Notes: generated from the letters alone by a model not told the origin. Shown: positions 7,815 to 18,113, counted from the stretch's first letter. The stretch: 64,000 bases of DNA from Chitinophaga horti (GCF_022867795.2 NZ_CP107006.1:1798001-1862000), one strand, 5' to 3'. Translations and numbers: made by a program.

Positions 7815-10800
7815 ATGCTTAAAAAATTTATAGAACGGCCGGTACTGTCTACGGTTATCTCTGTGATCATCGTGATCCTGGGTGTACTGGGGCTGGTAAC
7901 GCTGCCGATTGCTCAATACCCGGACATTGCGCCGCCCACCGTGCAGGTTTCCGCCAGTTATCCTGGCGCTAACGCCGATGTGGTACTCAATTCCATTATC
8001 ATCCCTTTGGAAGAACAAATCAACGGGGTGGAAGATATGACGTACATGACGTCTACTTCCACGAACGAAGGTACTGCTACGATCACGGTCGTTTTTAAAG
8101 TGGGTACCAACCCCGACCTGGCCGCGGTGAACGTACAAAACCGCGTATCCCGCGCCACCAGCCTGTTACCGGCAGAGGTAACGCAGGCAGGTGTAACGGT
8201 CATCAAAAGGCAGTCGAGTAACCTGCTGATCTTCGCCCTCAATAGTGAGAACCCGGCCTATGATCAGACTTTCCTGCAGAACTATGCGAAGATCAACCTC
8301 GTGCCGCAAATCCAGCGTGTAAGCGGCGTGGGCGATGTAACTGTATTCGGTTCCCGCGACTATTCCATGCGTATCTGGCTGAAACCACAGGTGATGGCGG
8401 CTTACGGGCTCATGCCTTCCGACATTACGGCGGCGCTGGCAGAGCAGAACATTGAGGCGGCACCCGGTAAAGTAGGGGAGAACAGTAACCAGGCATTCCA
8501 GTATGTAATCAAGTACACGGGCCGGTTAAAAGATGTATCGCAGTTCGAAAATATCATTATTAAATCTATCGGCAACGGGCAGCAATTGTTGCTGAAAGAC
8601 GTGGCCCGCGTAGAACTGGGCGCGCAGAGTTACTCGGCGTATAACCTCGTAAACGATCATCCGGCCGTGGGTGTGGCGGTGGTACAGGCTGCCGGCTCCA
8701 ACGCGCGGGATGTAATCAATGGTAGTAAGACGGTATTGGAAGAAGCGTCCAAGTCATTCCCTCCCGGGGTGAAATACACGGTGCTGGTGGATGTGAACCG
8801 CTTCCTGGATGCGTCTATCGACAAGGTAATTCATACGCTGATAGAGGCATTTATCCTCGTGTTTATCGTGGTATTCCTCTTCCTGCAGGATTTCCGGTCC
8901 ACGCTGATCCCGGCGATATCGGTGCCGGTGGCGATCGTGGGTACGTTCTTCTTCCTCAACTTATTTGGCTTCAGCATTAACCTGTTAACGTTGTTCGCAC
9001 TCGTACTGGCAATCGGTATCGTGGTGGATGACGCCATTGTGGTCGTCGAGGCGGTGCATGCGAAGCTGGACCATGGCGCTAAGTCGGCCCGAAAGGCCAC
9101 GCTGTCGGCCATGAACGAGATCAGTGGCGCGATCGTGTCCATCACGCTGGTAATGTCGGCGGTATTCGTACCCGTAACGTTCATCACCGGTTCGGCGGGT
9201 GTGTTCTACAAACAGTTCGGTCTTACGCTGGCGATCTCGATCATCCTCTCGGCTGTAAACGCCTTAACGCTCAGCCCTGCGCTGTGTGCGTTGTTGCTGA
9301 AACCACACGACGAGCATAAACATAAGAAAACGACTTACCTGCAGCGTTTCTATAAGGCGTTCAACACGTCTTTCGATGCGGTAACAGGTAAATATAAAAG
9401 AGCAGTACATTTCTTATCTATCCGTAAATGGATGGCGATCGCGATCATCGTGTTATTCAGCGGTGGTCTGTATTTGCTGATGAAAACCACGCCATCGTCA
9501 TTCGTGCCGAGCGAGGATTTGGGAACGGTGTTCGCTTCTGTAAGCTTACCGCCGGGTTCCACGCTGGAACGTTCGGATTCTGTATCTAAAAAGGTAGCGG
9601 AAATAGCCCGTAGCATCGACGGCGTAAACAATACGTTGCAGGTGGTAGGTACCAACTTCATCGCGGGTTCGGGTAGCGCTTACTCCATGGTAATTATCGA
9701 ACTGAAGGAGTGGGGCGACCGTCCCGGCAGAGATGCTACAAAAATCATCGGGGAACTGTTCGCGAAAACAGCGGGTGTTCGGGAGGCGAGCAGCATCATC
9801 TTCTTTAGTCCCCCTACGGTACAGGGCTTCAGCGTAAGCGGTGGTTTCGAGTTCCAGTTGCAGGACCGGGGCGGCCACACGATACAGGAGTTCTATAAGG
9901 TGAGCAACGACTTCCAGACCGCCCTGCGCGCCCGTCCGGAAATACAATACATCAACTCAACGTTCAACCCGAACTTCCCGCAATTGCAACTGACGGTAAA
10001 TACCGCTAAAGCAAAGGATGCGGGTGTGTCGCCCAGCTCGATCCTGAGCACCATGCAAGGTTACTTCGGTGGGGTGTACGCATCTAACTTCAACCAGTTC
10101 GGTAAGCAGTACAGGGTGATGATCCAGGCGGATTATAACTACCGTACAAGTGAGGCCAGTCTGAATAACGTGTATGTACGCAATACGGCCGGACAAATGG
10201 CGCCGATCAGCGAATTCGTTTCGCTGGAAAGGGTGTACGGTCCGGAAGCGATCAACCGTTTTAACCTGTTTACGTCTATCGCGGTGAATGGTTCACCCAA
10301 CCCGGGCTTCAGCTCTGGTGATGCGATCAAGGCAGTACAGGAGGTAGCGGCCGAAACGCTGCCTGCAGGCTATGGTTACGAATTCTCCGGTATCACCCGC
10401 GAGGAGTTGTCTGCCGGCAGCCAGTCGGTATACATCTTTATCCTCTGTCTGATTTTCGTATACTTCCTGCTTTGTGCGCAATACGAAAGCTACATCCTGC
10501 CTTTCGCCGTGTTGTTATCGCTGCCTGTTGGCCTGGCGGGTACGTTCGTGTTCAACAAGATCTTCGGAATCGATAATAACATCTATACGCAGATATCGCT
10601 GATCATGCTGATAGGCCTGCTCGCGAAGAACGCGATCCTGATCGTGGAGTTCGCGATACAACGCAGGCGCAACGGCGAGTCGGTACTGGATGCCGCGGTA
10701 GATGGTGCTGTAGCCCGTTTACGCCCGATCCTGATGACTTCCTTCGCGTTCATTCTCGGCCTGGTGCCGCTGATGCTTGCAAGCGGCGCCGGTGCGAACG

Positions 10801-10988
10801 GTAACCGCGCGATCGGTACCAGTGCGGTAGGCGGTATGCTTATCGGTACGCTCTTCGGCGTGATGGTGATCCCTGCACTGTTCGTGATTTTCCAGGTATT
10901 GCAGGAGAAAGTAGGCCGTAAAAAGAGGCCGGAAGATGAAGACGATGAAGATGAAACCGGATTACAAACCGTGCCGGCAGCTCACTAA
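7815..10988 (+). CDS. RND multidrug efflux pump, HAE1 (AcrB/MexB) type
   Basis: A 1057-residue inner-membrane proton-driven exporter, full length for the HAE1 family. It begins with the typical FIERPVLSTVISVIIVILG first helix and has the two large periplasmic loops and twelve membrane helices. The proton-relay residues are present: the Asp pair in GIVVDDAIVVVEAV (helix 4) and the Lys in LIGLLAKNAILIVEFA (helix 10). The porter-domain start AQYPDIAPPTVQVSASYPGA is also typical. The C-terminus is an acidic tail. It sits between the adaptor and the outer-membrane channel gene, making a complete tripartite operon. No TetR-type repressor is adjacent, so regulation is not evident. Drug specificity cannot be predicted. 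Confidence 0.96.
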   Translation: MLKKFIERPVLSTVISVIIVILGVLGLVTLPIAQYPDIAPPTVQVSASYPGANADVVLNSIIIPLEEQINGVEDMTYMTSTSTNEGTATITVVFKVGTNPDLAAVNVQNRVSRATSLLPAEVTQAGVTVIKRQSSNLLIFALNSENPAYDQTFLQNYAKINLVPQIQRVSGVGDVTVFGSRDYSMRIWLKPQVMAAYGLMPSDITAALAEQNIEAAPGKVGENSNQAFQYVIKYTGRLKDVSQFENIIIKSIGNGQQLLLKDVARVELGAQSYSAYNLVNDHPAVGVAVVQAAGSNARDVINGSKTVLEEASKSFPPGVKYTVLVDVNRFLDASIDKVIHTLIEAFILVFIVVFLFLQDFRSTLIPAISVPVAIVGTFFFLNLFGFSINLLTLFALVLAIGIVVDDAIVVVEAVHAKLDHGAKSARKATLSAMNEISGAIVSITLVMSAVFVPVTFITGSAGVFYKQFGLTLAISIILSAVNALTLSPALCALLLKPHDEHKHKKTTYLQRFYKAFNTSFDAVTGKYKRAVHFLSIRKWMAIAIIVLFSGGLYLLMKTTPSSFVPSEDLGTVFASVSLPPGSTLERSDSVSKKVAEIARSIDGVNNTLQVVGTNFIAGSGSAYSMVIIELKEWGDRPGRDATKIIGELFAKTAGVREASSIIFFSPPTVQGFSVSGGFEFQLQDRGGHTIQEFYKVSNDFQTALRARPEIQYINSTFNPNFPQLQLTVNTAKAKDAGVSPSSILSTMQGYFGGVYASNFNQFGKQYRVMIQADYNYRTSEASLNNVYVRNTAGQMAPISEFVSLERVYGPEAINRFNLFTSIAVNGSPNPGFSSGDAIKAVQEVAAETLPAGYGYEFSGITREELSAGSQSVYIFILCLIFVYFLLCAQYESYILPFAVLLSLPVGLAGTFVFNKIFGIDNNIYTQISLIMLIGLLAKNAILIVEFAIQRRRNGESVLDAAVDGAVARLRPILMTSFAFILGLVPLMLASGAGANGNRAIGTSAVGGMLIGTLFGVMVIPALFVIFQVLQEKVGRKKRPEDEDDEDETGLQTVPAAH

Positions 10989-10998
10989 AACGAAAAGT

Positions 10999-12411
10999 AT
11001 GAAGAACAGATATATCGCATACATCATAAGTATACCGGTTGTGCTGGCGGGATGTAAGATCACGCAGAAGTACGAGAAGCCGGACATTCAAACGCCCGCC
11101 ACGTATCGTGGCGCGGCCACCACTACGGATACGACTACGCTGGCAGATATCCGTTGGCAGGAACTGTTCAGCGACCCGCAGTTACGTACGCTCATTCAGC
11201 AGGGGCTCGACAGTAACCTCGACCTGAAAATAGCTATAGCGCGTATGAAAGCGGCGGCCGCCAACCTGCGCCAGAGCAAGGATGCCTTCTGGCCTACATT
11301 AAGCGTATCGCCCAGCTTTACGCATGCGAAGCCATCACCCGCGCAGCTCCGTGCATTCGGTAACTCCAGCGGCGCATCCATTCCCTCGTACGACCAGTAC
11401 TCGTTAACGGGTACTGCGAGCTGGGAAGTGGATGTTTGGGGCAAATTACGTAGCACTAAACGCTCGCGTGTAGCACAGTTCCTGGCGAGCGATGCCTACC
11501 GCCGCACGGTACAAACGCAGTTGATCGCCAACATCGCAAACAGTTATTATACGCTGCTCGCATTGGACCAACAGCTCAAGATCACCGAGCAAACGGTAGC
11601 GATCCGTAAGAACGATGTAGAAACGATCAAAGCGCTGAAAGAAGCGGCCACGCTTACCGGTGCCGATGTGGTGAACAGTGAAGCGAACCGCTATGCCGCC
11701 GAGGTGAGCATCCCGGATATTAAACAAAACATCCGCGAAACTGAAAATGCGCTCAGCGTATTATTAGGCATCGCAGCAGATACGATCGTACGCGGCAACC
11801 TGGCCGAACAAAAGACGGTGGAGTACCTGCAGGCCGGTGTGCCGGTGCATTTGCTCAGCAACCGCCCGGACGTTCAGCAGGCCGAATATTCGCTGATCAG
11901 TAATTTCGAACTGACGAATGTTGCCCGCACGTATTTCTACCCGCAGCTAAACATTTCCGCTACCGGTGGTTTCGCAACAGTAAATACGCTAAAAGGCTTT
12001 TTTGACCAAACCTTCTACTGGAACCTGGTCGCCGGTCTTACACAGCCAATCTTCAACCAGGGCCTGAACCGCCAGCGCCTGCGCGTAGCAGAAGCGAACC
12101 AGGAGGAGTCGTTCTACAGCTTTAAATCGACGATGCTCACGGCTACCCAGGAGGTATCGGATGCGTTATTCAGCTATCGCACGGCGGCTGAGAAAATGAC
12201 GATCCGCCAGGAGCAATTGAAATCGCTGCAAAAGGCGGTGGAGTTTAACAAGGAACTGCTGCGTTATTCCTCCAGCACGAACTACACAGACGTGTTGACT
12301 GCAGAGCAAAACCTGCTCACCGCACAGCTGAACGGTATCAACGACAAACTGCAGCAATTGCAGGCGGTCGTTACATTATACCGCGCACTGGGTGGTGGCT
12401 GGAAACAGTAA
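10999..12411 (+). CDS. RND efflux outer-membrane channel lipoprotein (OprM/TolC family)
   Basis: A 470-residue outer-membrane factor that completes the efflux pump. The ATG at 10999 begins 10 bp after the pump stop and gives a lipoprotein signal ending IPVVLAGC; an in-frame ATG at 10936 would overlap the pump gene and bury the signal. Two outer-membrane efflux repeats are visible, each with a long alpha-hairpin (residues about 60-260 and 270-465); DIRWQELFSDPQLRTLIQQGL and LLSNRPDVQQAEYSL are family blocks. A good terminator follows at 12433, so the operon ends here. Confidence 0.95.
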   Translation: MKNRYIAYIISIPVVLAGCKITQKYEKPDIQTPATYRGAATTTDTTTLADIRWQELFSDPQLRTLIQQGLDSNLDLKIAIARMKAAAANLRQSKDAFWPTLSVSPSFTHAKPSPAQLRAFGNSSGASIPSYDQYSLTGTASWEVDVWGKLRSTKRSRVAQFLASDAYRRTVQTQLIANIANSYYTLLALDQQLKITEQTVAIRKNDVETIKALKEAATLTGADVVNSEANRYAAEVSIPDIKQNIRETENALSVLLGIAADTIVRGNLAEQKTVEYLQAGVPVHLLSNRPDVQQAEYSLISNFELTNVARTYFYPQLNISATGGFATVNTLKGFFDQTFYWNLVAGLTQPIFNQGLNRQRLRVAEANQEESFYSFKSTMLTATQEVSDALFSYRTAAEKMTIRQEQLKSLQKAVEFNKELLRYSSSTNYTDVLTAEQNLLTAQLNGINDKLQQLQAVVTLYRALGGGWKQ

Positions 12412-12432
12412 ACGCATCTGCATAAATAATGA

Positions 12433-12463
12433 AGGGCCGGTCACGTTGGTGGCCGGCCTTTTT
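12433..12463 (+). terminator. Terminator of the RND efflux operon
   Basis: GC stem GGCCGG (12435-12440) with CCGGCC (12453-12458), flanked by AAG/CTT pairs and followed by a five-T run. Confidence 0.8.
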
Positions 12464-12496
12464 AATGTTATCTTTATCGGCTAAAATCCTGATATC

Positions 12497-12850
12497 TTGA
12501 ACCTGGAAAAATTCAGAGACTATTGCCTGTCCCTCAAAGGCACTTCGGAAAAGTTTCCCTTCGACGAAAGCACGCTGGTATTTTATGTGATGAACAAAAT
12601 GTTCGCACTCACCAGTGTCGAGTTCTTCGCCAGCGCCAACCTCAAATGTGATCCCGACCTGGCGGTAGAACTGCGCGAACGTTACGCGGCCGTTGAACCA
12701 GGTTATCATATGAACAAGAAACACTGGAACACGGTGTTGATGGACGGCACCATCCCGGATAAACTCATCCTGGAATGGACAAAACACTCGTACGACTTGG
12801 TGGTGGCGGGGCTTACAAAGAAAGACCGCGCAGCGCTGGAGAATTTGTAG
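12497..12850 (+). CDS. MmcQ/YjbR family protein
   Basis: A 117-residue soluble protein with a CyaY-like fold. The start was taken at the TTG at 12497 because it gives the family's usual first residues, NLEKFRDYCLSLKGTSEKFPFDESTLVFYV; no ATG is available before residue 35. The C-terminal half carries EPGYHMNKKHWNTV and a final helix SYDLVVAGLTKKDR, both diagnostic. Members are described as double-wing DNA-binding-like proteins, but a cellular role is not established. It stands alone between the efflux terminator and the next promoter. Confidence 0.88.
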   Translation: MNLEKFRDYCLSLKGTSEKFPFDESTLVFYVMNKMFALTSVEFFASANLKCDPDLAVELRERYAAVEPGYHMNKKHWNTVLMDGTIPDKLILEWTKHSYDLVVAGLTKKDRAALENL

Positions 12851-12916
12851 TAGTGTTCCGATAAAATGTCCATCGTTTTATTTGAATAGTCCATTTATCA
12901 ACTTTGCAGGTAACGC

Positions 12917-12924
12917 TACCTTTG
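12917..12924 (+). promoter_or_regulatory. Promoter -7 box (TACCTTTG) of the VOC-protein gene
   Basis: TACCTTTG is an exact match to the Bacteroidota TAnnTTTG element and lies 18 bp before the ATG at 12943. No -33 TTTG was seen at the usual 19-21 bp distance. Confidence 0.55.
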
Positions 12925-12942
12925 ACTTGTTAAATAAAATAT

Positions 12943-13875
12943 ATGGAAAACAAGATTTTAGGTATCCACCACGTAACGGCAATCGCCGGTAATGCAAAGA
13001 GAAATCTGGACTTTTACACCCAGGTGCTGGGAATGAGGCTGGTAAAGAAAACGGTGAACTTCGACGATCCTAATACTTACCATTTTTATTACGGCAACTA
13101 CGCGGGCCAACCCGGAACCATACTCACTTTCTTCCCATGGGAAGGGATTACTTTAGGCCGCAGGGGCAGCGGACAAGCCACTGAAACGGCATTTGCAGTA
13201 CCCGAAGGCAGCCTGGATTTCTGGCTAAAACGCCTTGAAGCACGTAATGTGATCTTCAACAATCCTGCACAAAAGTTCGGCCAGGACTACCTCACGTTCC
13301 TCGATCCCGACGGCCTGAAACTGGAGCTGGTAGCAGTACCCGAAAGCAAACTGATTACGCCTTACGAAACCGGCGATATTAATGGTAAGGTGGCACTGGG
13401 TGGTTTCCATCACGTAACACTGACGCTGAACCGTATTAAGCCTACAGTGGCGGTACTGGAACTGTTGGGATATACTTTGCAGCAGCAGGAAGTAAACCGC
13501 TATCGTTACGTACTGGAAGGTAATCCGAACGCCGGTATTATCGACCTGGTAGAAGCAGCCGGCGAACAACGCGGCCACGTAGCTGGCGGCTCGGTTCACC
13601 ACATCGCTTTCCGCGTTAAAAATCAGGCTGCTCAACTCGAGTTCCAGGAAGCGATCGCGAAGAAAGGTTTTAATATTACACCGGTATTGGACCGTAACTA
13701 TTTTACCTCCATCTACTTCCGCGAACCAGGCGGCGTACTGTTCGAAATCGCTACAGACGATCCGGGTTTCGCAGTAGATGAATCGCTCGAAACACTGGGC
13801 GAAGCACTCAAATTGCCCGCACAGTACGAAGTAAACAGGGAGCAGATCGCTGCGACGTTACCGAAGTTATCATAG
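12943..13875 (+). CDS. VOC-family ring-cleaving dioxygenase-like protein (MhqO/MhqA type)
   Basis: A 310-residue cytoplasmic protein made of two vicinal-oxygen-chelate modules. The first starts ILGIHHVTAIAGNAKRNLDFYTQVLGMRLVKKTVNFDDP and the second GGFHHVTLTLNRIKPTV. Candidate metal ligands are the His of HHVT in each module and the Glu of LKLELVAV and of VLFEIATDDPG. The PGTILTFFPWEG segment is typical of the subgroup annotated as ring-cleaving dioxygenase and linked in Bacillus to quinone and hydroquinone resistance. The substrate is likely a catecholic or hydroquinone compound, by family only. It has its own promoter box and a strong terminator at 13927, so it is monocistronic. Confidence 0.88.
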   Translation: MENKILGIHHVTAIAGNAKRNLDFYTQVLGMRLVKKTVNFDDPNTYHFYYGNYAGQPGTILTFFPWEGITLGRRGSGQATETAFAVPEGSLDFWLKRLEARNVIFNNPAQKFGQDYLTFLDPDGLKLELVAVPESKLITPYETGDINGKVALGGFHHVTLTLNRIKPTVAVLELLGYTLQQQEVNRYRYVLEGNPNAGIIDLVEAAGEQRGHVAGGSVHHIAFRVKNQAAQLEFQEAIAKKGFNITPVLDRNYFTSIYFREPGGVLFEIATDDPGFAVDESLETLGEALKLPAQYEVNREQIAATLPKLS

Positions 13876-13926
13876 CGTAAAGCCCGGGAAACCGGGGTAG
13901 ACTGTACGACAGAAGATATAAACAAC

Positions 13927-13951
13927 AAAGGCCCGGAACTCCGGGCCTTTT
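13927..13951. terminator. Strong terminator shared by convergent genes
   Basis: A perfect 10-bp stem AAAGGCCCGG / CCGGGCCTTT with an AACT loop, lying between the convergent VOC gene (plus) and PorP/SprF gene (minus). Confidence 0.85.
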
Positions 13952-13976
13952 CGTTAGGCATAGGGTATAAATCTTG

Positions 13977-14924
13977 CTATTGCTCCGTTTGCGGAACCAG
14001 CTTCCTGAATAAGTTCAGATGTAAATTGATCTCGAATGCACCGCTCGTATAATTCTTCAAGCCTGCGGTTTGTGAGTTGTAAATCAGTTGCAGGCCGGCA
14101 TTGGATTTAAAGTTGAAACCCAGTCCCGCAGAGAAGTTGCGGGTGGAGTGATACATGGCGAACAGGTTGGCGAACTCGTCGAGCACGGCGAGGTTAGCGC
14201 CAATGTCGATCAGGCTGCTTTCTCCCTTAATACCGCGCACGCAGATCTTCGGTTCGATGTATGAGATGGTGCCGTCGTGTGTTTCCACCTTGTAACTCGC
14301 CGCTGCAAAGAACAGTGCGCGGTCAAAGGCTTCGTACTCATCTTTCGTAAACTTCGCGAACAGGCTCGGCACCGATGCCTGTAACGTCATATTATGATTG
14401 GTATAAGCCATCCCAAAGTCCGCATCGAAAAAGTTGTCGCGGGCGTTGTAACGCGCCACGGCCGGATCATTGGGATCGCCCTGCATACCTTTGTAAGAAA
14501 TACGTTTGTTATCCAGCACACCCGATAAACCAAAGTGGAGTGCCGTTTCTTTTTCCAGGTTCAGCGGCAGGTGGTAAGCGTAGGTAACGGCAATGCGCGT
14601 TTGTCCCAGCAATCCTGCTTTATCTGAATATACTTGTGCACCGGCAGCTACGCGGCTCGTCACCGGGATGTTAGCCGTAACGGAAGTCGTAACTGGCCCC
14701 CCGTCTATTTCCTGCCACATGCGGCGGTGTGCAAAGTCGAGCTTTAAACCCTTGCCTAGCCCGGCCATCGCGGGATTTGCCAGGTACTGGTTCATGAAGT
14801 ACTGCGCGGCCAGTGGATGTTGTACCTGGGTTTCGTTACCCAGTTCCTGGGCCTTTATGCCTGTTTGTAACAGCAGTAAGGTGGCCGCCGACAGCGCAGT
14901 TTTAGTGAGTAAAGGAAATTTCAT
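13977..14924 (-). CDS. PorP/SprF-type type IX secretion outer-membrane protein
   Basis: A 315-residue outer-membrane barrel protein of the PorP/SprF family, members of which work with the type IX secretion system and hold type-B sorted proteins at the cell surface. The ATG at 14924 gives a signal peptide (LLTKTALSAATLLLLQTGIKAQ). Family marks are HPLAAQYFMNQYLANPAMAG after the signal, HRRMWQEIDGGPVTTSV, and repeated strands ending in aromatic residues. It lies 31 bp downstream of a gene for a protein with a gliding-motility-type C-terminal domain, the usual partner. The pair is the standard two-gene layout seen many times in Bacteroidota genomes. Confidence 0.92.
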   Translation of the reverse strand: MKFPLLTKTALSAATLLLLQTGIKAQELGNETQVQHPLAAQYFMNQYLANPAMAGLGKGLKLDFAHRRMWQEIDGGPVTTSVTANIPVTSRVAAGAQVYSDKAGLLGQTRIAVTYAYHLPLNLEKETALHFGLSGVLDNKRISYKGMQGDPNDPAVARYNARDNFFDADFGMAYTNHNMTLQASVPSLFAKFTKDEYEAFDRALFFAAASYKVETHDGTISYIEPKICVRGIKGESSLIDIGANLAVLDEFANLFAMYHSTRNFSAGLGFNFKSNAGLQLIYNSQTAGLKNYTSGAFEINLHLNLFRKLVPQTEQ

Positions 14925-14955
14925 AGGTGCTTCATAAGATGATGGTTCGGATATC

Positions 14956-15648
14956 TTAACGCTTGTCGCGCACAAGGGTAATGTACCCCTTAAACTGCTT
15001 AGGCCCCAGGTCCAGCACATAATAATAGGTGCCTTCCGCAAGGTGACTGCCGTTTACACTGCCATTCCAGTCGTTCTGATAGTTCTTTTTAGTGTATACC
15101 ATGCGACCGATACGGTCGTAGATAGCCAGGGTATTGTTCTTGCCGGGGTCGAGGTTTTTGACTACCCACAGGTCGTTGATGCCGTCGCCGTTAGGGGTAA
15201 GAATGTTGTTGGCGTCCAGCTTCTCCGGCGTTTCATACACATCGGCGATGTGGATGGAAAAGGTGCGCTCCAGGAACTCGCCAAGGTTGTTGGTCGCCCT
15301 TACGCGAATACTGTAGCTCGACTTGGTTTCATAATCAAACACCACGTTCGCGCGCAATACCCCTTTGCTGTCAATCGTAAAGGCGGCATTGTCCACATCG
15401 TCCGCGCCTGCTACCAGGGTATAGGCGTATGAAGATGCGGCTGCGTCATTACTCATAAAAGCGCCAACGGCAGTGCCGGTCAGGTTGTTCTCGTGAATTT
15501 CTTTTACAGGAAGCTGGATGTCCGTAGGCGTTACCCCACCGGCCCGTAACGACAGCGCAGGTAAGGTCAGCATCAGGTACAGCGCATGCCTGCGGCAAAG
15601 GCTAAAGGCCCTGCGGCAAACGCCGGGATAGGATAGTGGGTAGGTCAT
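14956..15648 (-). CDS. Secreted protein with cadherin-like domain and gliding-motility (type B) sorting domain
   Basis: A 230-residue exported protein. The ATG at 15648 was preferred to a GTG two codons earlier. A basic N-terminus leads to a hydrophobic segment (ALYLMLTLPALSLRAGG). Residues about 40-140 form one cadherin-like repeat (VFDYETKSSYSIRVRATNNLGEFLERTFSIHIADV). Residues about 145-230 are the gliding-motility-associated C-terminal domain, with NILTPNGDGINDLWVV and GTYYYVLDLG, which is a type-B type IX secretion signal. Family members are usually far longer adhesins; this one keeps only one repeat. The PorP/SprF gene follows in the same operon. Role: probably a surface protein exported by type IX secretion. 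Confidence 0.88.
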   Translation of the reverse strand: MTYPLSYPGVCRRAFSLCRRHALYLMLTLPALSLRAGGVTPTDIQLPVKEIHENNLTGTAVGAFMSNDAAASSYAYTLVAGADDVDNAAFTIDSKGVLRANVVFDYETKSSYSIRVRATNNLGEFLERTFSIHIADVYETPEKLDANNILTPNGDGINDLWVVKNLDPGKNNTLAIYDRIGRMVYTKKNYQNDWNGSVNGSHLAEGTYYYVLDLGPKQFKGYITLVRDKR

Positions 15649-15771
15649 ATACACTTTGCTTTAACCGCCTCGCAAACGCTCCTGTATCGGAACGCCTGCA
15701 AGGTATTAGTCTACGGATAGCAAATATATATAATGCGTTTTAATTAATAAAATAAAACTTTCATATGTTGG

Positions 15772-18110
15772 TTAGAACGGATAGCCGATCGCAATGTTCA
15801 ATACGAGGTTTTCTTTCCGCCAGTCGGGGTCCCCGAATTTGATCTGGTTGCCCACCCAACGCTGTCCCTCCGGCAGCCAGGGTTTGCGCAGCGGGAACGC
15901 CACATCAAAGCGTATAATAAGGATGGATGCGTCTATACGTAAGCCCACACCGGTGCCCATGGCCAGCTGGTCAAACATCTTGCTGGGTTCGAACTTCCCT
16001 TCTTCTTTACCGGCCAGGCTTTCTTTTAACCAGATATTACCCGCGTCGAAGAAGGCTGCCAGTTCCACCAGTTTCGTCGGTTTAAAGCGGAACTCGGAGT
16101 TGTATTCCAGTTTGATATCGCCCGCCTGGTTAGCCAGCAGCCTGGCGGTATCCAGTCCCTGGTCGCGATAACTACCCGGCCCCAGTGTTCTCGCCCTGAA
16201 GGCACGTAAGCTGTTGCTACCACCTATGAAAAACTGTTTCACGAACGGCAGGGTGCTGAAGTTGCCGTATGGTATACCGTAACCGGCCAGGGCACGGTTT
16301 ACCCAGGTCAGGTTGTCGCTCAGCTTCCAGTAGTGACGGCCCTCCAGGGAGAAACGTACGTACTGCGAGAACGGATTATTAAATATCAACCGCTGACTGT
16401 CCTGCTTGGGAATGACCAGCCCCGCAATGTTGCCGGAAATGTCGGTGTTGAAGCTGCCGTAGAAGGTGTGGTATCGCTTCTCCGCCAGGTTATTGAACGT
16501 CAGCGTATAGTTGCCGCCTAACAGGAATTGTTTCGTGATGGACTGCTGTATGGCAAGGTCCTGCGCTTTTTGATTCAGGAACAGTACTGATTCCTTCGTC
16601 GGCAACACATACGTGATCGAAACAGGATTCAGCTGATGCTCGAGAAATCTTGTCTTCTTCCAGAGATAACCATATTGGAAATAGAATGCGTTCAGGTTGT
16701 ACATCGCCGGGCGGCTTAACAGCTCATAACCAATACTGAACTTCGTTCGTGGTACGTACGGCGTTCGTATGTTGATGCCGCGTATCGGCGTTACAAAGCG
16801 GGGGATGGTCACTGATACGTCGCCCGTCAGGCTATAGCCGCTGGTATTCAACTGGGTACTGCCACCACCTACTTGTGTCTCGAAACCACCGCCGAGTTTG
16901 ATCTCCAGGAGATTAGCCCCCTTAACCAGTTTCGGTTCTTGGCCGATATATTCAACTGCGATCCCACGAAGTTACTACTCTTCGAGTACCCCGTCAGGTC
17001 GAGCTGCAATGATCGTTTCGGGTAGGGGGTAAGGTAGAAGCTGGCGTTCAGCGAACCGGTGTCTCTGCCCGTACGGAACTGCCCGCGAACGAACTTAAAT
17101 ACGCCGAGGTTCACGAGCCTTTGCAGGGTAATGTTGTGACTACTCAAACGGTACAGGCTGTCCCGCTGCAGGAACACAGAACGTTCGAACACGATCGGTT
17201 TAAAAAGGCTGTCCGGGTCCACGATGATGAAACCAGGACGTTTGCGGCCGCGACGGGTGCTGTCATTACGTGCTGCACGCGTGGCGCGCGCAGAGTCAGT
17301 AGCGCGGCTGCGCGTACGCATGGTGTCTTCGTCCAGGCTGTAATCGGTGTACAACGTTACGTTGCGCATTTTATACTGCCGTAAAGCCGTGGCAGGTGTT
17401 TGCGGTTTGATCTGCACGAACAGGTTTACTTTGCCCTGGTGGGTACTGTCTACCTGCACCAGCACATAATCCGGTGTGAAATAATAAAAGCCCTGTTCTT
17501 TCAGAATATCGTGTATGCGGTCGCGTTCATCTTTAATATCATCCAATCGGTAGATGGCGTTGTGTTTTAACAGCGATTTGCTTTTCTGCTCCATGATCAG
17601 CCGCGACATCACACCGGTATCTATCTCAAAATATACACTGTCGATGGTATAACGGGTACCGGGTGTGGCCGTGTACTTGATGCTGGCTTTTTTACTTCCC
17701 TTCAGGTTCACTTTGTTCCGCACATCGGCCTGGAAGTATCCGTTATCTTCCAGGAATTGTTCGAGTATCAGGTTGTTGGTGCCGGGTTTCACCTGGCTGA
17801 GCAGGACGGGGGCTTCACCCCATTTCTTGCGAAGCAGGTAGTTGAGGCCCTTGGTTTTATTCCCCGGATCTTTACCCAGGTTATATAACAGCAGTTTGAA
17901 GGGGATGCCCAGCGTTTTTTTATTGGGCGAAGGCCGCAGCCTGCTCTCCATGCCGCCATTCAAGGCGCCTTTATCTTTCGGTTTCTTGCCATTCCATTTG
18001 ATGTCGGAACCTGTAAACAGCCTGTCTCCCTCGGGCACGGTCTTCGTGGTGGAGCAGGCCGCGATTACGGCCCAAACTAATATGATTATATAGCCCTGCT
18101 TGCCTCTCAT
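15772..18110 (-). pseudogene. tamL: TamL-type outer-membrane assembly lipoprotein, broken by a one-base frameshift
   Basis: The TamA/BamA-like partner of TamB; in Bacteroidota this protein is a lipoprotein called TamL. The N-terminal frame (18110-16869) has a lipobox VIAACS, then POTRA-like segments (VNLKGSKKASIKYTATPGTRYTIDS split here into two runs: VNLKGSKKASIKYT and ATPGTRYTIDS). The C-terminal frame (16851-15772 and open further upstream) is a BamA-type barrel with FIGGSNSLRAFRARTLGPG and a terminal aromatic residue. The frames join at five C on the plus strand (16917-16921): one extra base there restores the reading LLEIKLGGGFETQVGGGS, which fits the family. If repaired the protein would have about 779 residues. 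It starts 3 bp after tamB. True mutation and sequence error cannot be told apart here. Confidence 0.85.
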
Positions 18111-18113
18111 ACT

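Noticed and set aside
14925..15041. Upstream extension of the PorP/SprF gene
   Set aside because: It overlaps the end of the previous gene and precedes the signal peptide at 14924.
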